Shown: positions 1 to 12,042, counted from the stretch's first letter. The stretch: DNA of 64,000 nucleotides from Thinopyrum elongatum (GCA_011799875.1 CM022303.1:217464255-217528254); one strand, 5' to 3'. Notes: a model not told the origin generated them from the sequence alone. Program-made: numbers and translations.

Positions 1-539
1 ATATATATATATATCTGTGAAATCTGTGAAATTGAATGAATTTAAGAAAAAACAAAAAATAGGGGTTGTACAGGCTCTTTGCCGTCTGCTGGCTGACGGC
101 AAAGAGCTTTGCCGTCTGCCAGCAGACGGCAAAGCTGCCACATGGCAGCTACCTGTGCAACCTGGGGTGCACTGGGCTGGCCTATTTGGCAACTTTGCCG
201 TCACTGGGCTGGCCTATTTGGCAGCTTTGCCGTCTGCTGGCAGACGGCAAAGACCTTTGCATCTTTGCCATCTGCCAGCAGATGGCAAAGCACGCCGTTA
301 ACCCCCTAACGGACCTAACCTGCCACGTGTGCCATCCAGGCTCTTTGCTGTCTGCTGGCGGACGGCAAAGACCATTGCATCTTTGCCATTCGCCAGCAGA
401 CGGCAAAGAACCCTTTGACGTAGCTTATTCAGCCGGACCTGTTGCCGTCTGCTGGCTGACGGCAAAGGCCTTTGCCGTCCGCAATGCATGCCTTTGCCGT
501 CCGCCATGGCAGACGGCAAAGTGCCTGATTCCTGTAGTG
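1..539. mobile_element. CACTA transposon, right end (rest lies left of window)
   Basis: The last bases (534-539, GTAGTG) are the inverse of a CACTAC terminus, and the adjoining sequence reads CACTACAGGAATCAGG on the minus strand, a typical CACTA terminal inverted repeat. The rest is filled with subterminal palindromes. Directly after 539 the reading frame is retrotransposon gag, so the element interrupts the gag of element C. The other end and the 3-bp target duplication lie outside the window. No transposase is visible in this part. Confidence 0.8.
74..522. repeat. CACTA subterminal palindromic repeats
   Basis: About eight copies of a roughly 28-bp palindrome of the form CTTTGCCGTCTGC-NN-GCAGACGGCAAAG, for example near 76-104, 106-133, 223-251, 264-290, 341-369, 381-409, 442-470 and 493-520. 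Each can fold into a hairpin. Such arrays near CACTA ends are known binding sites for the element's own transposition proteins. Copies differ by single bases (GCCGTC versus GCCATC). Open frames crossing this stretch are by-products of the repeat. Confidence 0.75.
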
Positions 540-1359
540 AATCATGAGCTCTCAATAGAAATAATTATCCAGAATTTTTATGCTCGGCTTCCTCATAATG
601 ATCTATCCATGCTCGATTCTTCTTCTACTGGTTCCTTTATGAAGAAAACTATTGAATTCAAATGGGGTCTTCTTGAAAGAATTAAACGCAACTCTGAAGA
701 TTGGTAATTCGACAAAGGTAAAGAGTTAGGTGTAAAAATTGAGTTTGATTGTGTTAAATCTTTTATGGAAATAGTTGGTTTTCATAAGTTTAGTACTAAA
801 TATGGACTTGACTCTGAGATACTAGCCTCATTTTGTGAATCATTTGCTACTCATGTTGATCTCCCTAAGGAGAAATGGTTTAAATTTCACCCACCTATTG
901 AAAAAAAGTTTGAGGAACCTCTTATACCTAAAGATGAAACAATTATCTATAATGTTGACCCAGTTGTGCCTACTGCTTATATTGAGAAACCACCTTTTTC
1001 TGTTAGGATTAAGGAACATGCTAAAGCTTCAACTGTGGTCAATAAGAGTAATATTAAAACATCAAGACCCTCTAAACAAATAAGTGTTGAACCTAATGTT
1101 GCTATGGTTAAAGATCTTCTGGTTGATAATATTGATGGGCACGTCATATATTTCTGTAATGAAGCAACTAGGATTGCTAAACCTGATCCAAAAGTTAAAA
1201 ATAAACCTGTTATTTGCATGCATGTGGTCTCTGTTAAAATAGGAGATTATTCTTATCATGGTTTACGATGTGGGTGCTAGTGTGAGTGCTATTCCTTTTA
1301 CTTTATATCAAGATATTATGAATGATATTGCACCTATTGAGATAGAGGACATTGATGTT
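540..1359 (+). pseudogene. Element C gag and start of aspartic protease, interrupted
   Basis: One frame runs from the CACTA end through a gag linker to the protease. It has an in-frame stop at 705-707 and then a long open part (711-1280). Near 1263 a two-base loss shifts the frame just before the protease active-site region; in the shifted frame DVGASVSAIPF is readable, matching the D-[TSLV]-G motif of retroviral-type proteases. Element B enters at 1360, inside the protease, and the frame resumes at 25650. Gag forms the particle and protease cuts the polyprotein. This copy cannot make a full product. Confidence 0.8.
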
Positions 1360-2583
1360 TGATAACCCACAAGTATAGGGGATCACAACAGTTTTCGAGG
1401 GTAGAGTATTCAACCCAAATTTATTGATTCGACACAAGGGAAGCCAAAGAATATTCACAAGTATTAGCAGTTGAGTTGTCAATTCAACCACACCTGAAAG
1501 ACTTAATATCTGCAGCAAAGTGTTCAGTAGCAAAGTAGTATGGAAGTAACGGTAATAGTGGCAAAAGTAATAGTAGCAAATTTGTAGTGATTGTAACAGT
1601 GGCAACAGCAAACTAACTTAGCAAAGATCAATATGTGGAAAGCTCATAGGCATTGGATCAGTGATGGATAATTATGTCGGATGGCAGTCATCATGTAACA
1701 GTTATAACCTAGGGCGACACAGAACTAGCTCCAATTCATCAATATAATGTAGGCATGTATTCCGTATATAGTCATACATGCTTATGGAAAAGAACTTGCA
1801 TGACATCTTTTGTCCTACCCTCCCGTGGTAGCGGTGTCCATAAGGAAACTTAGGGATATTAAGGCCTCCTTTTAATAGAGAACCAGAACAAAGCATTAGC
1901 ACTTAGTGAATACATGAACTCCTCAAACTACGGTAATCACCGGAAAGAATCCCAATTATTGTCACCTTGGGGTATGCGGATCATAACTCGTAATAGGTGC
2001 CTACAACTTGCAAGATCGGATCAAGAAATCACATATATTCATGAAAACATAATTGGTTCAGATCTGAAATCATGGCACTCGGGCCCTAGTGACAAGCATT
2101 AAGCATAGCAAATTCATAGCAACATCAATCTCAAAACATAGTGGATACTAGGGATCAAACCCTACCAAAACTAAGTCGATTAGATGATAAATCTCATCCA
2201 ACCCATCATTGTCCAACAAGCCTATGAAGGAATTACTCACTCCCGGTGGTGAGCATCATGGAGTTGGCGATGGAGGAAGGTTGGTGATGATGATGGCGAT
2301 GGATCCCCCTCTCCGGAGCCCCGAACGGACTCCCGATCAGCCCTCCCGATGAAGAACAAGAGGCGGCGGCGGCTCCGTATCGTAAAACACGATGAATCCT
2401 TCTCTCTGATTTTTTCTCCCCGAATAGGTACTTATAGAGTTGGAGTTAGGGTCGGAGGAGATCCAGGGGGCCCACAAGCCTACTAGGCGCGCCCTTGGGG
2501 GCGCCCCCACGGCTAGTGGCCACTGGGTGGACCCCCTCTGGTTAATTCTTGCGCCAGTATTTTTTAATATATTCCACAAAAAA
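1360..2583 (-). repeat. Element B 3' LTR, truncated
   Basis: This matches the 5' LTR at 24252-25649 closely, from the TGATAACCC edge to about 2583 (attccacaaaaaat). There the match stops, and the sequence continues as internal noncoding DNA like that at 56390-56450 of element A. About 190 bp of LTR (its start, in element orientation), the polypurine tract and some internal sequence have been deleted. A GC-rich hairpin lies at 2471-2521. Confidence 0.8.
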
Positions 2584-4124
2584 TTTGAGCGGTTTGCTTT
2601 ATTGTCAACATAACAACCAAGAGATCTCACTATCTTCCATGCTAGATACATTATAGGTGGTTCCCAAATAGAATGGTAAACTTTTTACTCCCCCTCCACC
2701 AACAATCACACTCCACAGCTAGCCGAATTCACGGGTGCCATCCATACCAACAACAGTCCTGGGGGAGTTTTGTTTCATTATTATATTTTGATTTGATTTT
2801 GAGCATGGAACTAGGCATCCCGATTACCACCACTTTCTCATGAATGACAAGTGAATAAACACTCATCGTGAGAATAACCCACCTAGCATGGAAGATACTG
2901 ACATCCCCCAGTCACTACATGAGTGATTCGGGCATACAAAACAGATTGTCATTTGAAGGTTTGGAGTTTGGCACATGCAAATTTACTTGGAACGGCAGGT
3001 AAATACCGCATATAGGTAGGTATGGTGGACTCATATGGAACAACTTTGGGTTTAAGGAAGTGGATGCACAAGCAGTATTCGCGCTTAGTACAAGTGAAGG
3101 CTAGCAAAAGATTGAGGAGCGACCAACTAGAGAGCGACAACGGTCATGAACATACATTGAGATTAACCAACATTGAGTACAAGCATGAGTAGGATATAAA
3201 TCACCATGAACATAAATATCGTGGAGGCTATGTTGTTTTTGATTCAACTACATGCGTGAACATGTGCCAAGTCATGCCACTTAAATCATTCAAAGGAGGA
3301 TACCATCCTATCATACCACATCATAACCATTTTAAATTGCATGTTGGCACACAAGACAAACCATTATCCACTCCTAGCTAATTAAGCATGGCATGAGTAA
3401 CTATAATATCTAATTGTCATTGCAAACAAGTTTCATTCATAATGGGCTGAATCAGGAACGATGAGCTACTCATATTTACAAAAACAAAATAGGTCAAGTT
3501 CGTACCAGCTTTTCTTCATCTCAATCATTTCATCAAATATCGTCATTATTGCCTTTCACTTGCACGACCGAACGATGTGAATAATAATAAGAGTGCACAT
3601 GCATTGGACTAAGCTGGAATCTGCAAACATTTATTCAGAGGAGAAGACAAGGTAATATGGGCTCTTTGTTAGATCAACAATAATGCATATCAGAGCCACT
3701 CAACATTTTCATCATGGTCTTCTCCTCACGACCCAAAGAAAAGGAAAAGAATTTCAAAGAAACACACCGAAATATTTTTGGAGTTTTTGTTTTTCTGAAG
3801 AAAATAAAATGCAAACGAGATAAACTATTTACATGGGAAAGCTCCCAACAAGCAAAAGAAGAACGAGAAATCTTTTTGGGTTTTCTTTTAATACTACACT
3901 AATAAGAACTAGAGGGAAAACTAAAAAGAAGCTAGAACTAATTTTTTTTTGGATTTTCTCAAAGTTTTTCAAACACACAAGAAGAAAGCAAGTAAAATAA
4001 ACTAACATGGATGATACAATGAAAAAGTATACACACCGACACCTGTAATGAGTGTGTGAACCTGAATGTAATGTCAGTGAGAAATACGTACTCCCCCAAG
4101 CTTAGTCTTTTGGCCTAAGTTTGT
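2584..4124 (-). other. Element B 3' noncoding tail
   Basis: No credible coding sequence. It corresponds in reverse to 54886-56450 of element A, for example the shared stretch around 2940-3140 versus 55880-56090. On the minus strand CTAAGCTTGGGGGAG (4091-4105) follows the ORF2 stop, resembling the polypurine tract found before the 3' LTR in this family. Confidence 0.7.
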
Positions 4125-5150
4125 CTAGGGCCACGGCTGGCCTGGCGGATATCCAAAGTCATAGTTGGGGTTGTACTTAGTTGCGGCCGCTACCGCTTGG
4201 AGGGCTGCAGCATGAAGGCGAGCGGCCTCCCCTGCTCTCTCATACTCGTCTGCCTCCTCTCTAGTTATGAAGTATCTCGATTTTACCTGAAAGTTAAAGA
4301 AGGCAGGAGCAGGAAACGTAATATAGAAGATGCGCTCCTTGTCAAAGATTAGTCGGTACTAGAGGGGCTGTTCGCTCCTCTCAAGAAACTGGTAGTGTAC
4401 CATAGCATCATTATCAAGGTAAGTAGGTGGTAACTCAATGTCGTTTTCTCTTATGGGCACCACAAGATAATTAGCTAACCAGGTGGCATAAATTCCACCA
4501 AAGAAATCTCCATCTTTAGCATTATTATGTAACCTCCTTGCAATAATAGCCCCCAAGTTATATCGTCTATCACCCATTACCGCAATCTTGAGGACACTAA
4601 GATCTGATGCACAAAGGTGGCTATGATCATGTTTACCATTAATGCATCTACCTATAAAGAGAGCAAAATAATGTACAACAGGAAAGTGAATGCTCCCTAT
4701 AATAGCTTGTGTGACATTTCTAGTTTCTCCCCTAGTGATGCTAGCAAGGAAATCAGCGCAATCAGATTTAAGTGGTTCACTATGAATGCCCCATTGCGGG
4801 ATTTTGCATATTTCATTAAATTCTTCAAGGTCCATTCAAAATGATTTATCATAAAGATTAAATAAAACAGAATGTGTATTGCGCTTGGATGTAAACTCAA
4901 ACCTCCGCACAAAGGAAACAGTGAGGTTATAGTACTGCCGGCACTTATCTGACACAAAGTCCTCAAGGCCAGTGTTTTGTACGTACGCATCAAATTCCTC
5001 CTTAAAACCTGCATGAGTCATAAAATGATCCGACGGCCATTCACAAGGCCGCACTAGCGCCTCCCTCGGTGGTTCAAGGTCTGGCTCGCGTATCGCAAGC
5101 CTTGGGGCTTTCTTCTTCGAGGAACCACCTTGATATATTTTCCTAAACAT
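4125..5150 (-). pseudogene. Element B ORF2, Athila ORF1-family protein, with internal stops
   Basis: One minus-strand frame starts at ATG 5150 (MFRKIYQGGSSKKK) and runs to TAG at 4125, broken by a TGA at 4836-4838 (where element A has Arg) and a TAG at 4359-4361. It has a basic, Ser/Lys-rich N-terminus, then a helical domain with YYNLTVSFVRRFEF, DLEEFNEICKIPQWG and GSIHFPVVHYFALFIGRC. That is the style of the Athila ORF-1 / plant retrotransposon domain common in cereal gypsy elements. Its function is unknown; it is sometimes called env-like because it sits after gag-pol. The homologue in A is at 53867-54885. Confidence 0.75.
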
Positions 5151-5529
5151 TTTTCTTCCTCTGAAAAATTTCTGAAATTTCTTAGTGACTCAAAATAAAA
5201 CTGAACAAAACTCAACAAAACTAATAGCAACTACTCCCACAAGTGCCTAGAGGCTATATCATGCAACAAAACTACTTTGGACCATCTAAATTTGACATGC
5301 AAGCTCAAGAACAAGGTCACCATAGCAGCAAAAATTTGCAATATATAAAACACTAGAACAAAAACTAATTGGACCATTGGAGGAGTCACATACCGATGAA
5401 CAATCCCTCGAAACAATTTTGGAAATGGAGTTCCGAGCAAGGATATCGAAAATGGCAGCAAAATGAGCAAGAACACGGGTTTGAGCAATGGTGGGATTTT
5501 TTCTGGAGGAACGAAGTGAACGGGTGCTA

Positions 5530-5720
5530 GAATAAGTGAGGGGGACCCACGTGGGACCCACAAGCCTGCTAGTCAAGCCCAGGGGGGTGGGCGCACCCTG
5601 TGGGCTTGTGGCCCACTGGTGCACCCCCCTGAGGTGTGTTCAGTGCCAAAAATTCTTAAATATTCTACAAAAATCATACTAAATTTTCAGGGCATTTGGA
5701 GAACTTTTATTTCTGGACAT
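5530..5720 (-). promoter_or_regulatory. LTR-like module with GC hairpin upstream of element B ORF2
   Basis: On the minus strand the AT-rich part (CCTGAAAATTT, then gaatatttaag and TTTGGCAC) and the following GC-rich hairpin (5557-5613, stem CCCACAAGCC/GGCTTGTGG) occur in the same order as inside the LTRs of this group, just ahead of the core promoter. Here they sit 400-550 bp before ORF2. A promoter role is inference. Confidence 0.4.
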
Positions 5721-5935
5721 TTTTTATTGCACGGATAATTCAGAAAACAGAAAAATAATAGTATTTTTGCTTTATTTAATCTAAATAACAGAAAGTAAAG
5801 AGTGGGTACAGAGAGTTCTGCTTACTAAATTCATCTATCTCATGCCCGTCAAAAGGAATCCATTAATAAGGTTGATCAAGTCTTATTAACAAACTTCTTC
5901 CGAATGACATGAAACCGGAGAATCTTCGAATAACA

Positions 5936-6183
5936 CTAGGTTACCTCAACGGGGATATGCATGTCCCCAACAATAAGAATATCATATTTCTTTTTGACAG
6001 TAGGAATAGGGAATTTAAAACCTCCAATAGCAATTGTTGGAATTTCTCCAATAGAGTTGATAGTATTCACTTGAGGTTGTTTCTTTGGAAAGTGTACCAT
6101 ATGCTCATTACCATTGACATGAAAAGTGACATTGCCCTTGTTGCAATCAATAACAGCCCCTGCAGTGTTCAAAAAGGGTCTAC
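5936..6183 (-). pseudogene. Element B gag-protease, C-terminal segment
   Basis: The frame continues the protease downstream of the GRPF motif: N-T-A-G-A-V-I-D-C and then a short tail ending PVEVT and TAG at 5936-5938. The homologous tail in element A ends the same way at 53078. After this stop there is no pol, only about 780 bp of noncoding DNA before ORF2. The solo LTR at 6184 separates it from the rest of the protease, with TSD TCTAC at 6179-6183 and 7580-7584. Confidence 0.8.
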
Positions 6184-7579
6184 TGATATGTCTCCAACGT
6201 ATCTATAACTTTTGATTGTTCCATGCTATTATATTATCTGTTTTGGATGTTTTATATGCATTTATATGCTATTTTATATTATTTTTGGGACTAACCTATT
6301 AACCTAGAGCCCAGTGCCAGTTTCTGTTTTTTTGCTTGTTTTTGAGTTTTACGGAAAAGGAATATCAAACGGAGTCCAAATGACCTGAAAATTTACAGTG
6401 ATTTTTTATGGACCAGAAGAAGCCCCCGAAGCAAAAGAGTTGGGCCAGAAGAGTCCCGAGTCAACGACAAGGGTGGAGGGTGCTCCCACCCCCCTAGGGC
6501 GCGTTCGCCTGCCTTGTCGCTGACTCATGGACCCCGCTGACGTGAAACCGATGCCAAAAATTCCTATAAATCCAGAAACCCCCAAAAAGAAACCTAGATT
6601 GGGAGTTCCGCCGCCGCAAGCCTCTGTAGCCACGAAAAACCAATCGGGACCTCGTTATGGCACCCTGCCGGAAGGGGAAACCATCACCGGTGGCCATCTT
6701 CATTATCCCAGTGGTCTCCATGGCGAGGAGGGAGTAGTTCACCCTCGGGGCTGAGGGTATGTACCAGTAGCTATGTGTTTGATCTCTCTCTCTCTCGTGT
6801 TCTTGATTTGGCACGATCTTGATGTACCGCGAGCTTTGTTATTATAGTCGGATCATATGGTGTTTCTTCCCTCTCTATCTCTTGTTGTGATGAATTGAGT
6901 CTTACTCTTTGAGGTTTCGTTATGTTGGATTGAGTATTGGATTTGAGAACACTTGATGTATGTCTTGCGATGGGATATCTGTGGTGACAATGGGATGTTC
7001 TACTGATTCACTTGATGTATGTTATGGCACGCAACTCGCGGATTCCCGAGGTGATATTGGGGTAATCTATGCATAGGGGTTGATTCACGTTTTCGTCCTA
7101 TGTTATCCGATAGAAACTTTGGAGTGATTCTTTGTTGCACGTTGAGGGATTGTTATGTGATCCAATTATGTTATCATTATTGAGAGAACTTGCACTAGTG
7201 AAAGTATGAACCCTAGGCCTTATTTCCAAGCATTGCAATACCGTTTTTGCTCACTTTTGTTACTAGTTACCTTGCTATTTTTATATTTTCAGATTACAAA
7301 AACCTATATCTACTATCCATATTACACTTGTATCACCATCTCTTCGTCGAACTAGTGCACCTATACAATTTACCATTGTATTGGGTGTGTTGGGGACACA
7401 AGAGACTCTTTGTTATTTGGTTGCAGGGTTGTTTGAGAGAGACCATCTTGATCCTACGCCTCCCACGGATTGATAAACCTTAGGTCATCCACTTGAGGGA
7501 AATTTGCTACTGTCCTACAGAACTCTGCACTTGGAGGCCCAACAACGTATACAAGAAGAAGGTTGCATAGTAGACATCA
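6184..7579 (+). mobile_element. Solo LTR of an Athila-like gypsy element
   Basis: It begins TGATATGTCTCC and ends GTAGACATCA, flanked by the perfect 5-bp duplication TCTAC (6179-6183 and 7580-7584). There is no internal domain. It therefore looks like the product of recombination between the two LTRs of a former full element. The start resembles the D LTR at 26738, but the 3' half differs, so it is a different family or subfamily. A TATA-like cctataaat lies near 6562-6570, after a GC-rich block. It interrupts the element B protease next to its GRPF motif. Confidence 0.88.
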
Positions 7580-9514
7580 TCTACCAAGGATGATCGACAT
7601 ACTGTCATCCTCGGGTATATCAAGAATAACAAAGTTCGTTAAAATAGTAACATTTGCAACTACGACAGGCACATCCTCACAAATACCTATGGGTATGGTA
7701 GTTGATTTATCGGCCATTTCAAAGAGATTTCAGTTGGTGTCAACTTATTCAAATCAAGTCTTTGATATAAAGAGAAAGGCATAACACTAACACCGGCCCC
7801 AAGATCACACAAAGCAATTTTAACATAGTTTCTTTTAATGGAGCATGGTATAGTTGGTATTCCTGGATCTCCTAGTTTCTTAGGTATTCCACCTTTAAAT
7901 GTGTAATTGGCAAGCATGGTGGAAATTTCAGCTTCCGGTATCTTTCTTTTATTTGTTACAACATCTTTCATATACTTAGCATAAGGAGACATTTTCAGAA
8001 TATCAGTCAAACGTAAGCGCAAAAAAGACAGGTCTAAGCATTTCAACAAAGCGCTCAAATTCTTCATCATCCTTTTTCTTGGATGGTTTAGGAGGAAAGG
8101 GCATGGGCTTCTGAACCCATGGCTCTCTTTCTTTGCCATGTTTCCTAGCAATGGAGTCTCTCTTATCATATCTTTTATTCTTAGGTTGTGGGTTATCAAG
8201 ATCAACAACATGTTCTATCTCCACATCATTATCATTACTAGGTTGAGCATCAACATGAACATCATTATTATCATTATTACTAGATTCATGTTCATTACCA
8301 GATTGTGTCTCAGCATCAGAAATAGAAATATCATTTGGGTTCTCAGGTGTGTCTATAGTGGGTCCACTAGAAGCATGCAAGGTCATATCACCTTTCTTTT
8401 TCTTCTTAGATGAACTAGGTGCATCAGTATTAATTCTTTGAGAATGTTGCTCAATTCTCTTAGGGTGGCCCTCAGGATACAAAGGTTCCTGAGTCATTCT
8501 ACCTCCCCTAGTCATAACTCTAACAGCATTATCATTCATTTTATTGTTCATCTCATTGAGCAAATCATTTTGTGCCTTAAGAGCTTGTTCTACTTGAATT
8601 TTTACCATGGAAGCATGTTTACTAACAAACTTGAGATCATTAACAGTTCTACACATATAGTCACTCAAGTGTTCAAGCATATAGGCATTACATTTCAACT
8701 GTCTACTAACATATGCATTGAAGTTTTCTTGTTTAACAATAAAGTTATCAAATTCATCCAAGCATTGACTAGCAGATTTATTATAAGGGATATCACCTTC
8801 ATCAAATCTATAGAGAGAATTTACCTCTACTACCTGTGTTGGAGTATTAAGACCATGTATTTCTTCAATAGGCGGTAAATTCTTAACATCTTCAGCTTTA
8901 ATACCTTTTTCTTTCATAGATTTCTTTGCCTCTTGCATATCTTCAGGACTGAGAAATAGAATACCTCTCTTCTTCAAAGTTGGCTTAGGAGGTGGTTCAG
9001 GAAGAGTCCAATCATTATCATTACTCAATATATTATTCAATAGTACTTCAACTTGTTCAATAGTTCGTTCCCTGAAAACACAACCAGCACAACTATCTAG
9101 GTGGTCCCTAGAAGCATCGGTTAGTCCATTATAAAAGATATCAAGTATTCCATTTTTCTTGAGAGGATGATCACACAAAGCATTAAGTAATTGGAGAAGC
9201 CTCCCCCAAGCTTGTGGGAGACTCTCTTCTTCAATTTGCACAAAGTTAAATATTTCCTATAAAGCATCTTGTTTCTTATGAGCAGGAAAATATTTTTCAG
9301 AGAAGTAATATATCATATCCTGGGGACTATGCACACAACTAGGAGAAAGACAATTAAACCATATATTAGCATCACCCTTTAATGAGAAAGGAAACAACTT
9401 AAGAATATAGTAATAGCGAATTATTTCCTCATGAGCAAAAAGGGTGGCCATATCATTCAATTTAGTAAGATGTGCCACAACAGTTTCAGATTCATAACCA
9501 TGGAAAGGATCATA
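7580..9514 (-). pseudogene. Element B gag-protease, central segment
   Basis: Read on the minus strand from the Helitron edge (9514) down, this holds the retrotransposon gag domain (WFNCLSPSC, YFPAHKKQ, SLPQAWGRLLQLL), then a long charged linker rich in Asp, Asn and Lys. The aspartic protease follows with CDLGAGVSVMPFSLYQRLDL, where DLG is the active-site triad, and the GR of the C-terminal ILGRPF motif at the solo-LTR edge. A 412-residue open stretch (8003-9241) is the longest in the element. Breaks are a stop near 9256 and frame changes near 8000-8200 and 7690. The copy in A is at 42130-44138. Confidence 0.85.
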
Positions 9515-9852
9515 TCTATACCTACTAATAAAGCAAGGTGCATTTCTCCATTTTTTTCATCCATTCACCCACATTATTATTTTTATTTTATGATATTTTT
9601 TGACTATTCGAGGTGGTACTAATTTTCGTTTTGTGGTATTGGGCTACGAATAAACGTTTGGTACTGTTATTGGGCCACGTTAATTTTATTGGGCTCAAGG
9701 TGTGTTATATAGAATAAATTTTTTTCCATGTGCATGGGCCGTCACCCACATGGGCCGTGTGCATGTTTTGATTTTATTTATTGTTTGTTACCCGTGTGGG
9801 CCCGGTCTGCATACATGGGGCTGAAGCCCAACAAGAGGAGACAAAAATAATC

Positions 9853-9926
9853 GCTTGTGTGAGGATTTGAACCCGCAACCTCCAATATACAATTGCTTAC
9901 AATATTACCAACTGAGCTAGATCAAC
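9853..9926 (-). pseudogene. tRNA-like pseudogene inside the Helitron
   Basis: On the minus strand there is an A-box TAGCTCAGTTGG (9908-9919) and a B-box GGTTCAAATCC (9863-9873) at tRNA-like spacing. The acceptor stem (GTTGATC versus CACAAGC) pairs poorly and the T-stem has mismatches, so it is not a working tRNA. It could be a tRNA relic or the head of a tRNA-derived SINE. The internal pol III promoter boxes are the best preserved parts. Confidence 0.5.
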
Positions 9927-10264
9927 ATATGTTGTATTAGAATGAAATTCTTTCTATTAAATAGTGTCTTTTTTATGTCCCTTATGTGGGCCGGCTGGGC
10001 CAGTCCGCACAACACCTAAAAATATTGGCTAACTTTTTCAACTAATTAAACAGTACCACATTGGACTTTTACATGAAATACCCCCAATTTATATATGTAT
10101 GTGAGTTAGCTACACAAAGCCAACTCCAGAGTCGAATAAGAGAGATAAAGTGTGGGTCTCCATATCCCAAAGGAAAATATGGCGAGGAGCGAGGGGCGGA
10201 TTGGCTTATATTAAATAAGATCTTCCTGAGAATTCAGGGGAAAGAGAGAGGTGAAATTAACTGA

Positions 10265-11220
10265 GATTGCTGAAACTAAAAGGAAAGAATCAAGGTGCCA
10301 TGAATTAAATATGGAAGAAGAAAAGCAAGCAACAAATCATGTCAAATAATATGCGTGAACGTGTTACCTAAATTGAGGTGCCATGAGTATGGAAGGGAAA
10401 AGGAAGCAAGAAATCAGATCAAATAATATGTGTGGCACCATTCAGCATGGATGGTGAGCTATCTCAAAAAAAAAATTGTGTGGCGTGTGACCTGGTAAAA
10501 GAAGAAGGTACAGACCAAGGTGTCTAGGACATTGACATATTTCCAAAAAAGATGCATATTGAAATCCTCATGTACATAAAGAAGGACCCAGTAAATCCTC
10601 ACATATATAAAACAGACCCATATATATCTGAGATTATATGGGAGGCCAACACTTATATTTTTTTAGGGACACATATACATCTATTGATATGTATGACTGA
10701 TCTAAATGCATCATAGGAAAAATTCTCATACTCGTGAAAACATCGATCAACATGAGGCGATGTTTATATGTTCAATTTTGTTTTGAGAAAAAATAAGCTT
10801 CCAGTCGAAACATAATATGAGCGGACTTGAAAACAAATATAAAGATTGAAAACAAAATATGCAACCGTTAGAGTATCATTAACATCATCGATAGTTTTAG
10901 GTACCGATTCAAATATGTATGATTTTTCACAGAAAGTATTGATAAAGATTGATAAAAATGAATGGCGCGAAAAGGAAGAACAGGAAATACTGTATCCCAT
11001 TATTTGGTGCACATACTAATGTATTAACCAATAATTAAAGATACATAACAAAAAATTTATCCCAAGTCCAATAGTTATTCCTCGAGATATATGTAGAAAT
11101 TAGTTAAATCATATTATATATTTGAATTATATCTCAATTCTAAAGTGAAGAAGATAGATATTGCATGAGGACCTGCACTTTTGAACTTAGATTGGCCGAG
11201 AGAGGAGAAACAATGTAGAT
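10265..11220. other. Helitron interior, AT-rich, no gene seen
   Basis: AT-rich sequence with no frame resembling a known family and no obvious internal repeat. It lies between the tRNA-like stretch and the captured RNase H fragment. Confidence 0.5.
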
Positions 11221-11745
11221 GTGGCCAGTCTTCAGAAAATATTCATGGGTCGCAGCAGTATGAAATGCTCGGAAGCTGGCAGAGCAAGAATTTTGATGTG
11301 GAATGGACTTTTGAGAAGGGAAGACCCGACAATGGATAACTTGGGCTCTGTCATTTTTTCATCATGTCAACTATTATTCTACTGTAACAATGCTTTCGAG
11401 GTGGAAATTCAAGCTATTAAGATTGAAATGTCTATGGCTATCGAATGGTCTAACCTTCCAGTCTTAGTATAATCGGACTCGATGGTGGCCCTTTCTTCTA
11501 TGACTGATGCCTCACTTGATAAATCACCCAATGGTTAATTGGTCATGGAGATCAAGAACTACATGCTGCAAAGGGAGTTTAAACCAGTGAAGATCGTAAG
11601 ATCACAGAACATGGTCTCACATTGTCTTGCTAATTATGCCCGAACAGCTAGCACCGCTTGTTGGTTGCAACAACCACCCCCTTTCATTCATAAACTTGTA
11701 TTAGCGGACTATAAGCCTGTTACTCTAGAATACAAATTCTTTTAA
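11221..11745 (+). pseudogene. Captured RNase H-like (RVT_3 type) fragment in Helitron
   Basis: A single + strand frame with stops at 11470-11472 and 11536-11538. It reads FEVEIQAIKIEMSMAIEW, then SDSMVALSSM, then MEIKNYMLQREFKPVKIVRS and QNMVSHCLANYA. This order fits the C-terminal half of the plant RNase H-like domain found in stand-alone RVT_3 genes and at the ends of LINE polyproteins: an acidic alpha-helix, an E-S-D beta strand, then R-x-Q-N-x-V-A-x-x-L-A. The N-terminal catalytic strand is not visible. The source may be a host gene or a LINE. It is dead as written. Confidence 0.65.
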
Positions 11746-12042
11746 ACCCGCAAAAAAAGGCAACAATGCAGACACATCAACAGTACATTTGCAAAGATGC
11801 AACAAAGAAGAAACAAGCACATATTGCATTCTCTCTACTAAGCTTTGAAAAAAAGGTAAATTCATGCTTTGGGGCACCTTTTGTTTCAACTCGACAAAGT
11901 GAAGCACTGAAGTGGGGATACGGGTGGGCCACTGTGTTAAAATAGAGAGCGTGGCTCCACGGGGAAGGGAGGTCGGCATGCCTATTTGACTAGGACAAAT
12001 GACATTTTTCCTCCCGTTGCAACGCACGGGCATGTTTGCTAG

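Larger units (their letters stand above)
9515..12042 (+). mobile_element. Non-autonomous Helitron with captured sequence
   Basis: The 5' end is TCTATACCTACTAATAAAG, close to the plant Helitron start TCTATAYTAMTA. The 3' end is CTAG (12039-12042), preceded by a hairpin CCCGT-tgcaacgc-ACGGG at about 12013-12030. The flanks are A (9514) and T (12043), with no target duplication, as expected. Removing it rejoins the element B gag frame. No Rep/helicase gene is present. It carries a tRNA-like stretch and an RNase H-like pseudogene. Confidence 0.85.

Noticed and set aside
66..700. 213-codon frame starting in the CACTA palindromes
   Set aside because: The first part is repeat sequence; only the portion after 540 is retrotransposon gag. 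The fusion is created by the insertion.
2337..2651. Open frames in LTRs (also 25125-25484 and 28136-28468)
   Set aside because: They lie across LTR promoter/leader regions, recur in every LTR copy with frameshifts, and resemble no protein.
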